The notes under the pieces are model-generated. The model did not search any database. It saw only the letters and a list, made by a program, of their open reading frames with translations, and was not told where the DNA came from. From JAKAVN01 sp963734845 (lineage in GTDB: Bacteria; Desulfobacterota; Binatia; Binatales; Binataceae): 64,000 nucleotides of DNA. Made by a program: the position numbers and the translations under genes. Positions 45,761 through 54,942 of the stretch are shown piece after piece. Each line of letters starts with the position of its first letter. Positions within the stretch are counted from its first letter, which is position 1. The stretch lies in assembly GCA_963734845.1 (NCBI GenBank), contig CAVTIS010000006.1, forward strand, positions 186,001 through 250,000, in the 5' to 3' direction.

Positions 45761-46192
45761 ATGAAACGATTCGCTTCAATTTTGATTGGCGCGCTTTTCG
45801 TAGGAACTGGCGTTGGTCTCGCGATCGCGCAGGAGGGGGCCGCGCCGCCCGCAAATCCTCCTGCCGCAGCAGCTCCGACGGCGCCGGCCGAGGTAGCCCC
45901 GGCCGCTCCTGCAGCCAGCGCGTCTCCGGCCGCGGCCGGCGAGCATGCGGATGAAGTTGAGGCGTTCCACCGCGTGATCAAGATGCATCATCGGATGTGG
46001 AAACGGCTCAAGCAGAATCCCGCGCTGGTCTCGGATGACTCGTTCGTGGGGAAATATCCCGACTTGCAGCTCTACTTCCAAAAATACTCGGGAGCAAAAG
46101 AGCGCTTCCTGGCCGATCCGGGCCTCTATCTGAAAATGAACGAGGCGAAGGCGAAGCATCGGGAAGAGACGCGAAGTCCCGGCGCAGAATAA
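45761..46192 (+). CDS. Small secreted protein, paralogue A
   Basis: 143 residues. Signal peptide (SILIGALFVGTGVGLAIAQ), a 40-residue Ala/Pro-rich linker, then a compact His/Lys-rich domain: HADEVEAFHRVIKMHHRMWK and GKYPDLQLYFQKYSGAKERF. The last ~45 residues align with the next gene: YPDLQLYFQKYSGAKERFLA versus WPDLNNFFAKYPGSRERFLE, followed by DPG-YL. It is followed by an intrinsic terminator at 46208. I do not recognise the family; extracytoplasmic location is clear. Confidence 0.65.
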   Translation: MKRFASILIGALFVGTGVGLAIAQEGAAPPANPPAAAAPTAPAEVAPAAPAASASPAAAGEHADEVEAFHRVIKMHHRMWKRLKQNPALVSDDSFVGKYPDLQLYFQKYSGAKERFLADPGLYLKMNEAKAKHREETRSPGAE

Positions 46193-46207
46193 CCGCATCG
46201 GCAGACG

Positions 46208-46239
46208 GTGGGGCGAGGCGCAACGCTCGCCCCACTTTT
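46208..46239 (+). terminator. Rho-independent terminator after paralogue A
   Basis: GTGGGGCGAG (46208-46217) pairs perfectly with CTCGCCCCAC (46226-46235) over an 8-base loop, followed by TTTT. It lies 16 bases after the stop at 46192. The rest of the 306-base gap to 46499 holds nothing I recognise. Confidence 0.82.
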
Positions 46240-46498
46240 GCGTCTAGCTTTTGCGCTCTGGACGGAGCAGCTGCGCGCCAAGCGATTCTTTCCCCCGCGT
46301 GCTGCTGCACCGGCGAGAACGACCGCTGAGTTTTTCTGCACTCCCAAGCGATTGCCAGCGACAGAGCGCGGCGCGATACAATGAACGATAGCAATGACCG
46401 ATGGATCGCCCGGCTCCCCAGTCAAAAGCGCAACGCCGCGGGTTGAGCGTTCCGTACTGGAGGCCGGCGCAAACCTGGAGCGCCGAAGGGTGAGAATA

Positions 46499-46834
46499 AT
46501 GAGACGAAGCCTGTTCTTGAGTATGGCGTTGCTGATGGCGGGCGGCCTTTCGTCGCCGGCGTTCGCCCAGGCCGCTCCGCAGGTCACTATCAGCCACGAG
46601 ATCACTGCCGAGGGTCTCAACACCGCCGAGTTGGCGAACTTCGATCAGGTTGCGAACAGCAACCCCAGGATGTCGCACGAGCTGGCTGCCAATCCGCATC
46701 TGGCCAACAGCGGTAGCTTTCTCAAGCGATGGCCTGATCTGAACAATTTTTTCGCTAAGTATCCTGGGTCCAGAGAGCGCTTCCTGGAAGATCCCGGCAA
46801 CTATCTTGCCGACGTGAACATGCATCACAAGTGA
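46499..46834 (+). CDS. Small secreted protein, paralogue B
   Basis: 111 residues from ATG at 46499 (GAAGGGTGAG upstream); a frame from 46394 adds 35 residues without a signal. Signal peptide (FLSMALLMAGGLSSPAFAQ), then ITAEGLNTAELANFDQVANS, NPRMSHELAANPHLANSGSF and the block shared with paralogue A (WPDLNNFFAKYPGSRERFLE, then DPGNYL). It lacks the Ala/Pro linker. Same strand, but the terminator between them means separate transcripts. Confidence 0.65.
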   Translation: MRRSLFLSMALLMAGGLSSPAFAQAAPQVTISHEITAEGLNTAELANFDQVANSNPRMSHELAANPHLANSGSFLKRWPDLNNFFAKYPGSRERFLEDPGNYLADVNMHHK

Positions 46835-46927
46835 GCGCGGGGCCGCCAGAAAACCCGCGGCCAAGCGCCCCCGGGGCGGTAGCGGCTTCACCCGCGGCTC
46901 CGCCGCCAAAATCCGTAACCGCGCGGG

Positions 46928-47332
46928 TCAGCGATTACGCGGGGAAGAGAACTCGGGGAAGATTCCGCTCAGCTTGCGGCGTGCGCGATCGAAGGAGAAC
47001 TGATTGAAGGGCTTGACGATGTAGTCCAGCGCGCCTTCGCCGACGAAGCTCTCGCGGATCTTTTCGTAAGGTATGGAACTCGCGATGATAATCGGGGTAT
47101 CGGGCGCTTCTTTCTTGATAGTCTCGAACAGTTCGCGGCTGCTGATGCCTTGCGACTCGGGCATCATCAGGTCCAGGATGACCAGGCTTGGCGGGTTCTC
47201 GCGGAAGAGCGCCATCCCCTGAAACGCATTTTCGGCCTCGTCGATCGTTCTGACCCCGTAAATCGCCAGATGATATCGAACCGCCTTGCGGACCACCGGT
47301 GAGTCGTCAACGACCAGCGCGCGAAGGGTCAT
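46928..47332 (-). CDS. Single-domain response regulator (CheY-like)
   Basis: 134 residues from ATG at 47332 with GGAG six bases upstream (GTG at 47335 also possible). Receiver domain only: acidic pair D9-D10 in VVDDSPVV, phospho-Asp54 in LVILDLMMPE, S85 in IIIASSIP and K107 in DYIVKPFN. All residues for phosphorylation are present; no output domain. It lies 60 bases downstream of the hybrid kinase on the same strand, so it is a likely partner or phosphate sink. Confidence 0.9.
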   Translation of the reverse strand: MTLRALVVDDSPVVRKAVRYHLAIYGVRTIDEAENAFQGMALFRENPPSLVILDLMMPESQGISSRELFETIKKEAPDTPIIIASSIPYEKIRESFVGEGALDYIVKPFNQFSFDRARRKLSGIFPEFSSPRNR

Positions 47333-47392
47333 CACATTCTCCTCTCCTCAGTTGCATAGCCCCATCGACGATCCCGGCTGGATAGCCGCCCC

Positions 47393-50300
47393 TCACAAGG
47401 TCGCCGCCGCGCCGGCCTGCTCAAGCTGGTCGGGCAGGTCGGCGGCATGCGCTATAAGCTCCCTGGTACGGACGATCGTTTCTTCGATTTGCGTCTTTTC
47501 AATCTGCGATCCCTGAGCGCTCTTCTGCACGCCTTCGCATAACGCTCCGAATCCGGCCGCGCCGAGCGTGACCGAGGAGCCCTTGAGTGCATGCGCCAGT
47601 TTGCGAATCGCTTCGACGTCACGGCTGGCGACCGCCGACTCAAGCGCCGCGACGCCCGCTGAGAGTTCCGAGCGATAGGTCGCAACCAACTCCAGAAACA
47701 CATCCTCGGTCGCCACGTCGGAAAGCGAGCGCAGTTCTCTGATGGTCGACAAATCGAACCCTTCGACCTGAAGACTATCGTCGTGACGAGTTTCGTTCTG
47801 AGCATGAGGCGCGGCCGCCGCGGGAACATTTCGTTGGCCCGCAAATTCGCCGAATGCCCATCGATCCAGCATCGCGGCAAGCGGCAGCAGCTTAACCGGC
47901 TTGGCCAGGAAGTCGTCCATGCCGGACGCCAGACAATGCGCACGCATGCTCGCCATCGCATGGGCGGTCATCGCGATTATGGTCGTGCGGTGGCCGGAGC
48001 TTTCTCGCAGTCTGATTTCGGCGGTGGCGGTGTAGCCATCCATACCCGGCATTTCGCAGTCCATCAGGATGATGTCATAGCGCCTGAGCGCCACCGCCTT
48101 GAGTGCGCCATAACCGTCGTTGGCGACCTCGGCCGTGTAGCCGAGCTTTTCCAGTTGAGTCCGGGCGAGCGAGGAATTCACCAGATTGTCGTCGACCACC
48201 AGCACCTTGACGAATTTGCGCGCGGCCGCGTTGTCTTCCTCGACCATCGCGGATTTGCCCTGGGTGTCTCCCACGACGGCTTTATGGGCTTCTGGCCGAT
48301 TTCCCTGCAGAAGCGCCATCAGGCAGTTGAGCAACTGTGACAACCTGATCGGCTTGGAGATGGTGGCGTCCGCGCCGTCGGCGTCGCGAGTCGTTGCGGC
48401 CGGAGCCAACGGACCAATTGCGAGCACCTTGATCCCGGTCAGTGCCGGGTCGCGCTTCATTTCCTGGATCAGGGTCGGGCCGCCGACCTCGGCCAGCGTT
48501 GCCTCGACCAGGGCCAGATGAAAGGGCGCCCCTCTCATCGCTGCTTCGCGCAGTTCCTTAAGCGCGCCGGCCGCGGTATTCATCGACATGTTCGAAATGC
48601 CCCACAGGGAAAGGTATTCGGATAACATTCGGCGATTGGTCGCGCTGGGCGTAGCCACGATCGCGCGCGTACCGGCGAAACTGTCCTCGCGGAGTACCAG
48701 CTTGGCCACCCCGGCCTGGGCGGCGTCGCGTTCGAAGCGCGCAGTGAAGTGGAAGGTCGAACCCTTTCCGGATTCGCTCTCGAACCCAATCTCTCCTGCC
48801 ATTTGCTTGACCAGGCTGGCCGCGATTACCAGGCCCAGGCCGGTACCGCCGTATTTGCGCGCGGTCGAACTGTCGGCCTGCGCGAACGGCTGAAACAGCC
48901 GCCGTTGAAGCTCGCGCGGAATCCCAATTCCGCTATCGCGCACCTCAAAGGAGAGCAATAGGTCGTTGTTGATCTCTCGCACCTTGGCCACGGAAAGCGA
49001 CACTTCGCCGCGGTGGGTGAATTTGACCGCATTCGAGAGCAGATTGTTGAGTATCTGGCGCAAGCGGTTCGGATCGCCGCGCAGGTTTCCGGTTATTCCG
49101 GGAGCCACGAAAAGCGCAACCTCGATTCCTTTGTGCGCGGCGGGCGCGACGAAGTCGTGGATTGTCTCCTCCACCAGATGGTCGAGCGAGAAGCTGATCT
49201 CCTCGAGCACAACTTTTCCCGCGGCCAGCTTCGAGAAATCGAGAATGTCCTTGACTATCGTGAGCAGCAACTCGCCGCTGGAACGGATCTGGTCCATCTG
49301 CTGATGCTGCGCGGGGGAAAGATCGGAGAGCATAAGCAGTTCCGTCAGTCCGATGATCGCGTTGAGCGGAGTGCGCACCTCATGGCTCATGCTGGTGAGA
49401 AATTCGGATCTCACGCGAGCCGCCTCAAGCGCGAGATCGCGCGCCGCCTCCATCTCGGCCTGGGCGAGCTTGCCCTGGGTGTTGTCGTGATAGATGACGG
49501 CGAACGCTGGCGACTGGCCAGCGGCCGAGCGCGTAGGGGCCACGGTCACAACGACCTCGATCGCCACGCCGTCCTTGCGCAAACGCCTCGCCTCGAAGGT
49601 CTGCGTGGTGGGGCGGTTTTTGCCCTTGACTCCTACGTCAACCAGCCACTCCTCGCCTTCCGCCATCAGCACGTCAGCCGACTTGCCAATTACCTCTGCG
49701 GCGGTGTAGCCGAAGAGCCGCTCCGCGCCCGGATTCCAGCTGGTCATGATGCCCTCGCTGGTGACGGTCATCATACCTTCGGGAGCTGACTCAAAAATCG
49801 AACTGACCAGGCTGGTCTGCTCGAGGAGGGCGGCGGTTCGCTCGGATATCCGCTGCTCCAAAGTCGTGTTGAGTTTCTGCAGGTTTTCGCGACTCGCGGC
49901 CAGATCTTCGGCGCTTTGGTTCGCGCGCGTGGAAAGCCTGATGTTGTAGAAGCCGACGACCAACAACCAAAAGATCACCACGCTGCCGATCGTGGTCGCC
50001 GCCGTACTTCGCCGCGAAACCATGCGCGCATCTTCGGTCCGCCGCGTCATCAGCCGGTCTTCTTCAGCCGTCATCTCGCCCAGCGTCCGTGCCGCTTCCC
50101 CGAACCCGCTACTGAGCTCGACTGATTCGGGCGCTGCCGCGACTTGTGCGAGGCCGTGGACTGCCGCCATCTGCATAACCAGGCGGGCCTGCTTAAACAG
50201 ACGATCGATGAGCAGGTCGAGCCCGTCAACTCGCCGTTCCTGCGACGGATTATCGCTGGTGAGGGCCCGTAGCGCGGCAGCCCCACGGCGCAACTGGGAA

Positions 50301-50608
50301 AGGTCGTCCAGCAGGCCGTCCATCCGCTTCGAGTCTCCGCTGCGGAAGTATTCCTGCGTCGCGGTGAGTGCGGAAAAATTGCTCGCCCTGGCCGCTCCCA
50401 GCACCTCGAGCACGTTCTGTGTGTGGGTGATCCAGATGCTCCGTTGGGCAAAGTTGTTGGCGTTGTTCAACGCGCTCCAAACAACGATCGCGGCTGCAAT
50501 CAGCGCGGCTGCAAAGCCAATCCAGATAAGCCCGGTGCCGTGGTCGAGGTGAGGCAGCCATCCGGTTACAGCCGAGCGGCGCTTTGCTGTGCTTTGCGGC
50601 GCGGACAT
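47393..50608 (-). CDS. Hybrid histidine kinase (CHASE3-like, PAS, HisKA, HATPase, two REC, HPt)
   Basis: About 1071 residues from ATG at 50608; a TTG at 50644 adds 12. Order: membrane helix (LIWIGFAAALIAAAIVVWSA), a periplasmic helical sensor of about 150 residues, second helix (SVVIFWLLVVGFYNI), coiled coil, PAS (SSIFESAPEGMMTVTSEGIM), HisKA with SHEVRTPLNAIIG, HATPase (RGDPNRLRQILNNLLSNAVK), a degenerate receiver whose phospho-Asp is Glu (LALVEATLAEVGG), a full receiver (VLVVDDNLVN; IILMDCEMPGMDGY) and HPt (LAHALKGSSVTLGAAGFGAL). A complete internal phosphorelay (H-D-H) that would need an external regulator, such as the CheY-like protein at 46928. Signal unknown. Confidence 0.9.
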   Translation of the reverse strand: MSAPQSTAKRRSAVTGWLPHLDHGTGLIWIGFAAALIAAAIVVWSALNNANNFAQRSIWITHTQNVLEVLGAARASNFSALTATQEYFRSGDSKRMDGLLDDLSQLRRGAAALRALTSDNPSQERRVDGLDLLIDRLFKQARLVMQMAAVHGLAQVAAAPESVELSSGFGEAARTLGEMTAEEDRLMTRRTEDARMVSRRSTAATTIGSVVIFWLLVVGFYNIRLSTRANQSAEDLAASRENLQKLNTTLEQRISERTAALLEQTSLVSSIFESAPEGMMTVTSEGIMTSWNPGAERLFGYTAAEVIGKSADVLMAEGEEWLVDVGVKGKNRPTTQTFEARRLRKDGVAIEVVVTVAPTRSAAGQSPAFAVIYHDNTQGKLAQAEMEAARDLALEAARVRSEFLTSMSHEVRTPLNAIIGLTELLMLSDLSPAQHQQMDQIRSSGELLLTIVKDILDFSKLAAGKVVLEEISFSLDHLVEETIHDFVAPAAHKGIEVALFVAPGITGNLRGDPNRLRQILNNLLSNAVKFTHRGEVSLSVAKVREINNDLLLSFEVRDSGIGIPRELQRRLFQPFAQADSSTARKYGGTGLGLVIAASLVKQMAGEIGFESESGKGSTFHFTARFERDAAQAGVAKLVLREDSFAGTRAIVATPSATNRRMLSEYLSLWGISNMSMNTAAGALKELREAAMRGAPFHLALVEATLAEVGGPTLIQEMKRDPALTGIKVLAIGPLAPAATTRDADGADATISKPIRLSQLLNCLMALLQGNRPEAHKAVVGDTQGKSAMVEEDNAAARKFVKVLVVDDNLVNSSLARTQLEKLGYTAEVANDGYGALKAVALRRYDIILMDCEMPGMDGYTATAEIRLRESSGHRTTIIAMTAHAMASMRAHCLASGMDDFLAKPVKLLPLAAMLDRWAFGEFAGQRNVPAAAAPHAQNETRHDDSLQVEGFDLSTIRELRSLSDVATEDVFLELVATYRSELSAGVAALESAVASRDVEAIRKLAHALKGSSVTLGAAGFGALCEGVQKSAQGSQIEKTQIEETIVRTRELIAHAADLPDQLEQAGAAATL

Positions 50609-50876
50609 CTGGCTCTCTATTCGAGCAAGCGATGTGCCACGCAACCTGCGGCAGTTTGCCCCTGGCGAGGAACGCTAAAGAAGCCAATTTGTAGAGAAAG
50701 GCTTCCGCCGCTATCGGCAGGATCTTTTCGGCGTTCGGATTCGATACGGCCGGGCCGCCAATTTCTCGCCGCGCTGGCTCATTTAAAGGAAGTGAATCAA
50801 CCGAAAAGCGCCGAAACCGCGCCGGCGCGCGGTCGTACTCCCAGACTAGCCGGAGTAAGGTCTGGCGAGGCGCCCG

Positions 50877-52559
50877 ATGCTCAAAGTCGGTAACATGCCG
50901 CAGGAAAAACGCGCGTTGCATGCACTTAACCGGATGGCCTTTGGGCCGCGGCCGGGCGACCTCGAACGCGTCAATCAGATCGGCGTCGAACGCTACATTC
51001 GCGAGCAGCTCGACCCGGAATCGATCCCGGTGCCGCCCGAACTTACGCGCCGCGTCAACGCGCTCGCGACTCTGCGGATGACGCCGGTGGAATTGTTCGT
51101 TACCTTCCAGCTTCCCGTGCAACAGGCCAAGGGCGACAAGGACGCGCAGAAAGAGCTGCGCCAGCGCTCGCGAGTGATTCTCCAGGAGGCGGTCGAGGGG
51201 CGGCTGATGCGCGCGATCTACGGACCGCGCCAGTTGCAGGAAGTGATGACCGCCTTCTGGTTCAATCATTTCAATGTTTTCGCCGGCAAGGGCCTGTGCC
51301 GTCTGTGGGTCGGCGCCTACGAGCAGGAGGCGATCCGGCCGCACACGATGAGCCGCTTTCGCACGCTGCTCGGCGCGACCGCGAAGCATCCCGCGATGCT
51401 CTTCTACCTCGATAACTGGCAGAACAGCGCGCCCAACAGCTTCGCGCGGCGCGGCAAATTCCAAGGCATTAACGAAAACTACGCGCGCGAGGTGATGGAA
51501 CTGCACACGCTCGGCGTCAACGGCGGATATTCGCAGGCTGACGTGACCGCGCTTGCGCATATCCTTACCGGATGGGGTCTGCAAAGACGTGGGCAGGCCG
51601 GGATGCGGATGGGCGCTGCGGGAATGAGCGCTCCGGAGACGAGCGCTCCGGGAATAAGAGGCATGGGTGGATGGAGGCCGTGGCGGCCGGGCCATCGAGC
51701 GCCGTTGCCCGGCGCGCTGAGCGATCAGTACGGCTTTTACTTCGACCCGAGCCGCCACGACTTCAGCAACCAGGCTTTTCTCGGCCACTCCTATGACGGC
51801 GGCGCGGGAATTGCCGCTGGCGAGCAGGCGCTGGACGTCCTGGCGAGCACCCCCGCCACCGCGCGGCATCTGAGTTCCCAGCTCGCGCAATACTTTGTGG
51901 CGGACAATCCTCCGCAGACGCTCGTGGCACGTATGGCCGAGCGCTTCGAGCAGACCCAGGGCGACATCCGCGCGACGCTCCAAACGCTCTTCTTCAGCCC
52001 CGAGTTCTGGGACGAGCGCTACTTCGGGGCCAAGTTCAAAACTCCTTACGACTACGTGATCTCGGCCGTACGCGTGACCGGCGCGCCCGACATCACCAAC
52101 TACCGCCCGCTGTTCGGCACCATGATGCTGCTGGGGATGGCGCCCTACGCGCACGAAACGCCCGACGGTTATTCAAACACTCGCGAGGCGTGGCTCAACC
52201 CCGACGCGATGATGACGCGGCTCGGTTTCGCCACCGCGCTCGGCCAGGGCCATTTGCCACTGCTCGCGCCGCCGTTCGAGGCGGATGGCGGCGGTGGCGC
52301 GGCGTTTCGCGTGAAGTTCAAAAATGGCGGCGGCGGCGCAGCGAAGACTTTAGAGCTGAGCCCGACCGAAAATAATTCTCCAGAGAACAAACATTCCGCG
52401 CGCGACAAAGGCCCCCCGATGGACCCGCCCGAGCCGGAGCGACTGGTTGCCTCGGTCGGCGGCGGTCTGTCGACCAACACGCGCAAAGCGATCGAAGCCG
52501 CGCCCGCGCAACTTCGCTCAGCGCTTATCCTGGGCAGCCCGGAATTCATGGTGCGCTAG
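50877..52559 (+). CDS. DUF1800 family protein
   Basis: 560 residues; GGCGAGG lies 7 bases before the ATG. DUF1800 blocks: ALHALNRMAFGPRPGDLERV, MTAFWFNHFNVFAGKGL, NSFARRGKFQGINENYAREV, MELHTLGVNGGYSQADVTAL and AHILTGWGLQRRG. An inserted Met/Gly/Ala/Pro-rich stretch (about 243-275, GMRMGAAGMSAPETSAPGIR) and a second low-complexity insert near 480 interrupt the domain. No signal peptide. DUF1800 is nearly always followed by a DUF1501 gene, as here (79 bases). Function unknown; the pair is often found with extracellular polymer or cellulose genes. Confidence 0.88.
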   Translation: MLKVGNMPQEKRALHALNRMAFGPRPGDLERVNQIGVERYIREQLDPESIPVPPELTRRVNALATLRMTPVELFVTFQLPVQQAKGDKDAQKELRQRSRVILQEAVEGRLMRAIYGPRQLQEVMTAFWFNHFNVFAGKGLCRLWVGAYEQEAIRPHTMSRFRTLLGATAKHPAMLFYLDNWQNSAPNSFARRGKFQGINENYAREVMELHTLGVNGGYSQADVTALAHILTGWGLQRRGQAGMRMGAAGMSAPETSAPGIRGMGGWRPWRPGHRAPLPGALSDQYGFYFDPSRHDFSNQAFLGHSYDGGAGIAAGEQALDVLASTPATARHLSSQLAQYFVADNPPQTLVARMAERFEQTQGDIRATLQTLFFSPEFWDERYFGAKFKTPYDYVISAVRVTGAPDITNYRPLFGTMMLLGMAPYAHETPDGYSNTREAWLNPDAMMTRLGFATALGQGHLPLLAPPFEADGGGGAAFRVKFKNGGGGAAKTLELSPTENNSPENKHSARDKGPPMDPPEPERLVASVGGGLSTNTRKAIEAAPAQLRSALILGSPEFMVR

Positions 52560-52638
52560 GCGCGCAGCGAGGCAATTGTGAAAAAGGAACGCGAAGACGA
52601 CCAATGCCTGTGGCGAGAGCGCACAACGCGCGCGAATC

Positions 52639-53886
52639 ATGATGCTTGACCGGCGCGCGTTCCTCCGCCGCGCTGCGACGCTCGGCGCAGCCGGCGTCGT
52701 GATGCTGAGTCCGACCGCGTGGGCCGCGCGCGCACTTGGCGGCGATTCAAGCCGCAAGCGGTTGGTGGTGGTATTCATGCGGGGCGCGGTCGACGGCCTG
52801 AACGTGGTGGTCCCGTATGGCGAGCCGAACTACTACGACTCGCGTCCGACGCTCGCGATCGCGCGCGCGGGGGGCGACGGCGCGGTGCTCGACCTCGACG
52901 GCTTCTTCGGACTGCATCCCGCACTGACCACGCTCGAGCCGCAGTGGCGCGACGGCACGCTTGCCTTCGTTCACGCCTGCGGCTCGCCCGACCCCACGCG
53001 CTCGCACTTCGACGCCCAGGACTACATGGAAAGCGGCACGCCGGGAGTCAAAAGCACCGGCGATGGATGGATGAACCGGGTGCTCGCGGTGATGCCTGGG
53101 CAGGCCTCGCCGACCGAGGCCTTGAGCCTCGGCGCCAATGTCCCGCGTATCCTGTCGGGCCGGATGCCGGTCGCCAATATTGCGCTGGGACGCGGCGCGG
53201 CGCGTCCACTGCCGATGGACCGCCCGATCGTCGAGACCGCGTTCGACCGGATGTACTGCGGAAGCGACGCGCTCAGCCATGCCTACCAGGAAGGGCGCAC
53301 GGCGCGCGCCAAGCTGATGGCCGAACTCGAACAGGACATGACCGAGGCCAACAACGGAGCGCCCTCGCCCAAGGGATTCTCCAACGACACCGGGCGCCTG
53401 GCGCATCTGATCGCGCGCGACCCGAGCATCCGGCTCGCGTTTCTCGCGCTCGGCGGATGGGACACGCACGTCAACCAGGGATCGTCCAAGGGCCAGCTTG
53501 CGAACCATCTGCAGCCGCTCGGCGAGGGCCTCGCGAGTTTCGCAACCGCGCTCGGGCCGCACTACCAGGATACTGTCATCCTGGTCATCTCCGAATTCGG
53601 ACGTACGGTGCGCCAGAACGGCAACGGCGGCACCGACCACGGCCACGGCAACGTGATGTGGGTGATGGGCGGTCCGGTGCGCGGACGCAAAGTATACGGC
53701 GCGTGGCCCGGGCTCTCGACGCAACAGCTTTACCAGGAGCGCGACCTCGCCGTCACCACGGACTTTCGCGAGCCGATCGCGGCCGTGCTGCACGGGCACA
53801 TGGGGCTCGGCGACACGCAGATCGAGAAGGTATTTCCAGGCCGCCCGCGGGCCACCGGCCACACCGCGAGTTTGATCAAGGTATAG
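52639..53886 (+). CDS. DUF1501 family protein, Tat-exported
   Basis: 415 residues. A twin-arginine signal DRRAFLRRAATLGAAGVVML precedes a sulfatase/phosphatase-like fold: LVVVFMRGAVDGLNVVVPYG, GLHPALTTLEPQWRDGTLAF, FDAQDYMESGTPG, FLALGGWDTHVNQGSSKGQL, VILVISEFGRTVRQNGNGGT and DHGHGNVMWVMGG. The conserved Asp/His residues match the metal ligands of the alkaline-phosphatase superfamily. Forms a two-gene unit with the DUF1800 gene. Folded export implies a cofactor bound before secretion. Confidence 0.9.
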   Translation: MMLDRRAFLRRAATLGAAGVVMLSPTAWAARALGGDSSRKRLVVVFMRGAVDGLNVVVPYGEPNYYDSRPTLAIARAGGDGAVLDLDGFFGLHPALTTLEPQWRDGTLAFVHACGSPDPTRSHFDAQDYMESGTPGVKSTGDGWMNRVLAVMPGQASPTEALSLGANVPRILSGRMPVANIALGRGAARPLPMDRPIVETAFDRMYCGSDALSHAYQEGRTARAKLMAELEQDMTEANNGAPSPKGFSNDTGRLAHLIARDPSIRLAFLALGGWDTHVNQGSSKGQLANHLQPLGEGLASFATALGPHYQDTVILVISEFGRTVRQNGNGGTDHGHGNVMWVMGGPVRGRKVYGAWPGLSTQQLYQERDLAVTTDFREPIAAVLHGHMGLGDTQIEKVFPGRPRATGHTASLIKV

Positions 53887-53907
53887 TCACAAAGAGCCCG
53901 CTCGGGT

Positions 53908-54858
53908 TCATCGCGAAGCGTTGGCGCTGGCCGGGCGATAGGACACCAGTTCCTGGCTCTTGAAGTCCGCATCGGTGGTATCGCATTTGGCCAGCGCGTT
54001 TACCTCGGGCGCGTACCAGCAGGTCATCTTCATGTTGGAGAGCCCGGTCCGATAGACAATCTTCAGCTTGAGCGCCTCCAGCGTTCCGGCCGGCACCGTC
54101 ACCTGCTCCCAATCGAGCGCCTGGCCGCGGGTGTTGCCCCAAATCCGGCCCTGCTCGGTTTTCAACAGCCAGTCCTTCGACCACTTTTTGCCCGCCCATA
54201 GCGGAAAATTGAACGTGCCGAGGTCGGGATCGAACGAGCCGATCAACGTGCCGACGTGGCCGGAGATCAGGTTGCCTTGGAGCGTGTAAGTGTTCTGATG
54301 GCCAAACCAGTTGATCACCATGCGGTTGCCCGCGATTTTCTCCACCTCGATCTTGCCGTCGGTGTCGTTGAGCCTGGAGACCCAGGTATCACCGACCGCA
54401 AGCTTGGGCGCCGGAATTTCGCGATGCTCCGGGTTGGGCCGATCGACCACGGCTACTTCCTTATGTCGGCAATACGTACACGGCCCCACGACCTCGACCG
54501 CCTGACCCGAGACGAGAAAATCCTTGCCGTCGGCGCTGGCGCCGGTGGCGACATGGGTGATCGCGTCGACCCGATCCTGGTACTGATCGATCGCGAGGCT
54601 GCGCAATTTCTCGTTAATGTGATCGGTCTCGATCGCCGCGCCTGAGAACGGCTCGCTGTATTTTATCTCGCCTAGGGTCTGATGCGGCTCGAGCAGGTCG
54701 CCGGTCATCACCATCACGTCGGCCCGGTTTAGCGTGACTATCCTCTGATGCATCATTTCCTGGCGGTTGCGCTCCTCCTGCACACATCCCGGCGCCGCCA
54801 GCACAGACAGCGCCAGCATCAGCAGCGCCATCCATGCGCTTAGACTCCAGTTCCGCAT
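53908..54858 (-). CDS. Hypothetical lipoprotein
   Basis: About 316 residues from ATG at 54858; a TTG at 54864 is less likely. Lipobox LAAPGC follows a hydrophobic signal. The body is mostly beta-strand: MVMTGDLLEPHQTLGEIKYS, ADGKDFLVSGQAVEVVG, a CTYCRHK pair of cysteines, WVSRLNDTDGKIEVEKIAGN, YTLQGNLISGHVGTLIGSFD, and VPAGTLEALKLKIVYRTGLS, a motif also seen in DUF3108-type proteins. Unrecognised. It is convergent with the DUF1501 gene and follows the anti-sigma gene on the same strand (84-base gap), so it may belong to the sigma operon. Confidence 0.6.
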   Translation of the reverse strand: MRNWSLSAWMALLMLALSVLAAPGCVQEERNRQEMMHQRIVTLNRADVMVMTGDLLEPHQTLGEIKYSEPFSGAAIETDHINEKLRSLAIDQYQDRVDAITHVATGASADGKDFLVSGQAVEVVGPCTYCRHKEVAVVDRPNPEHREIPAPKLAVGDTWVSRLNDTDGKIEVEKIAGNRMVINWFGHQNTYTLQGNLISGHVGTLIGSFDPDLGTFNFPLWAGKKWSKDWLLKTEQGRIWGNTRGQALDWEQVTVPAGTLEALKLKIVYRTGLSNMKMTCWYAPEVNALAKCDTTDADFKSQELVSYRPASANASR

Positions 54859-54942
54859 GGACAACAGGGTACCATGCCGGCTTGCGCCAGAGCATCGCGC
54901 CGGCGCTCCGATGCCGACGAGAAAGCCGCGGGGAATTCGCCG

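Noticed and set aside
51650..51680. Third GGGAATAA site
   Set aside because: It lies inside the DUF1800 gene and has no GTCT element at the 16-base spacing.
50250..52154. 634-codon minus-strand frame over the kinase/DUF1800 border
   Set aside because: Overlaps two clear genes; composition is Arg/Ala/His-rich shadow sequence.
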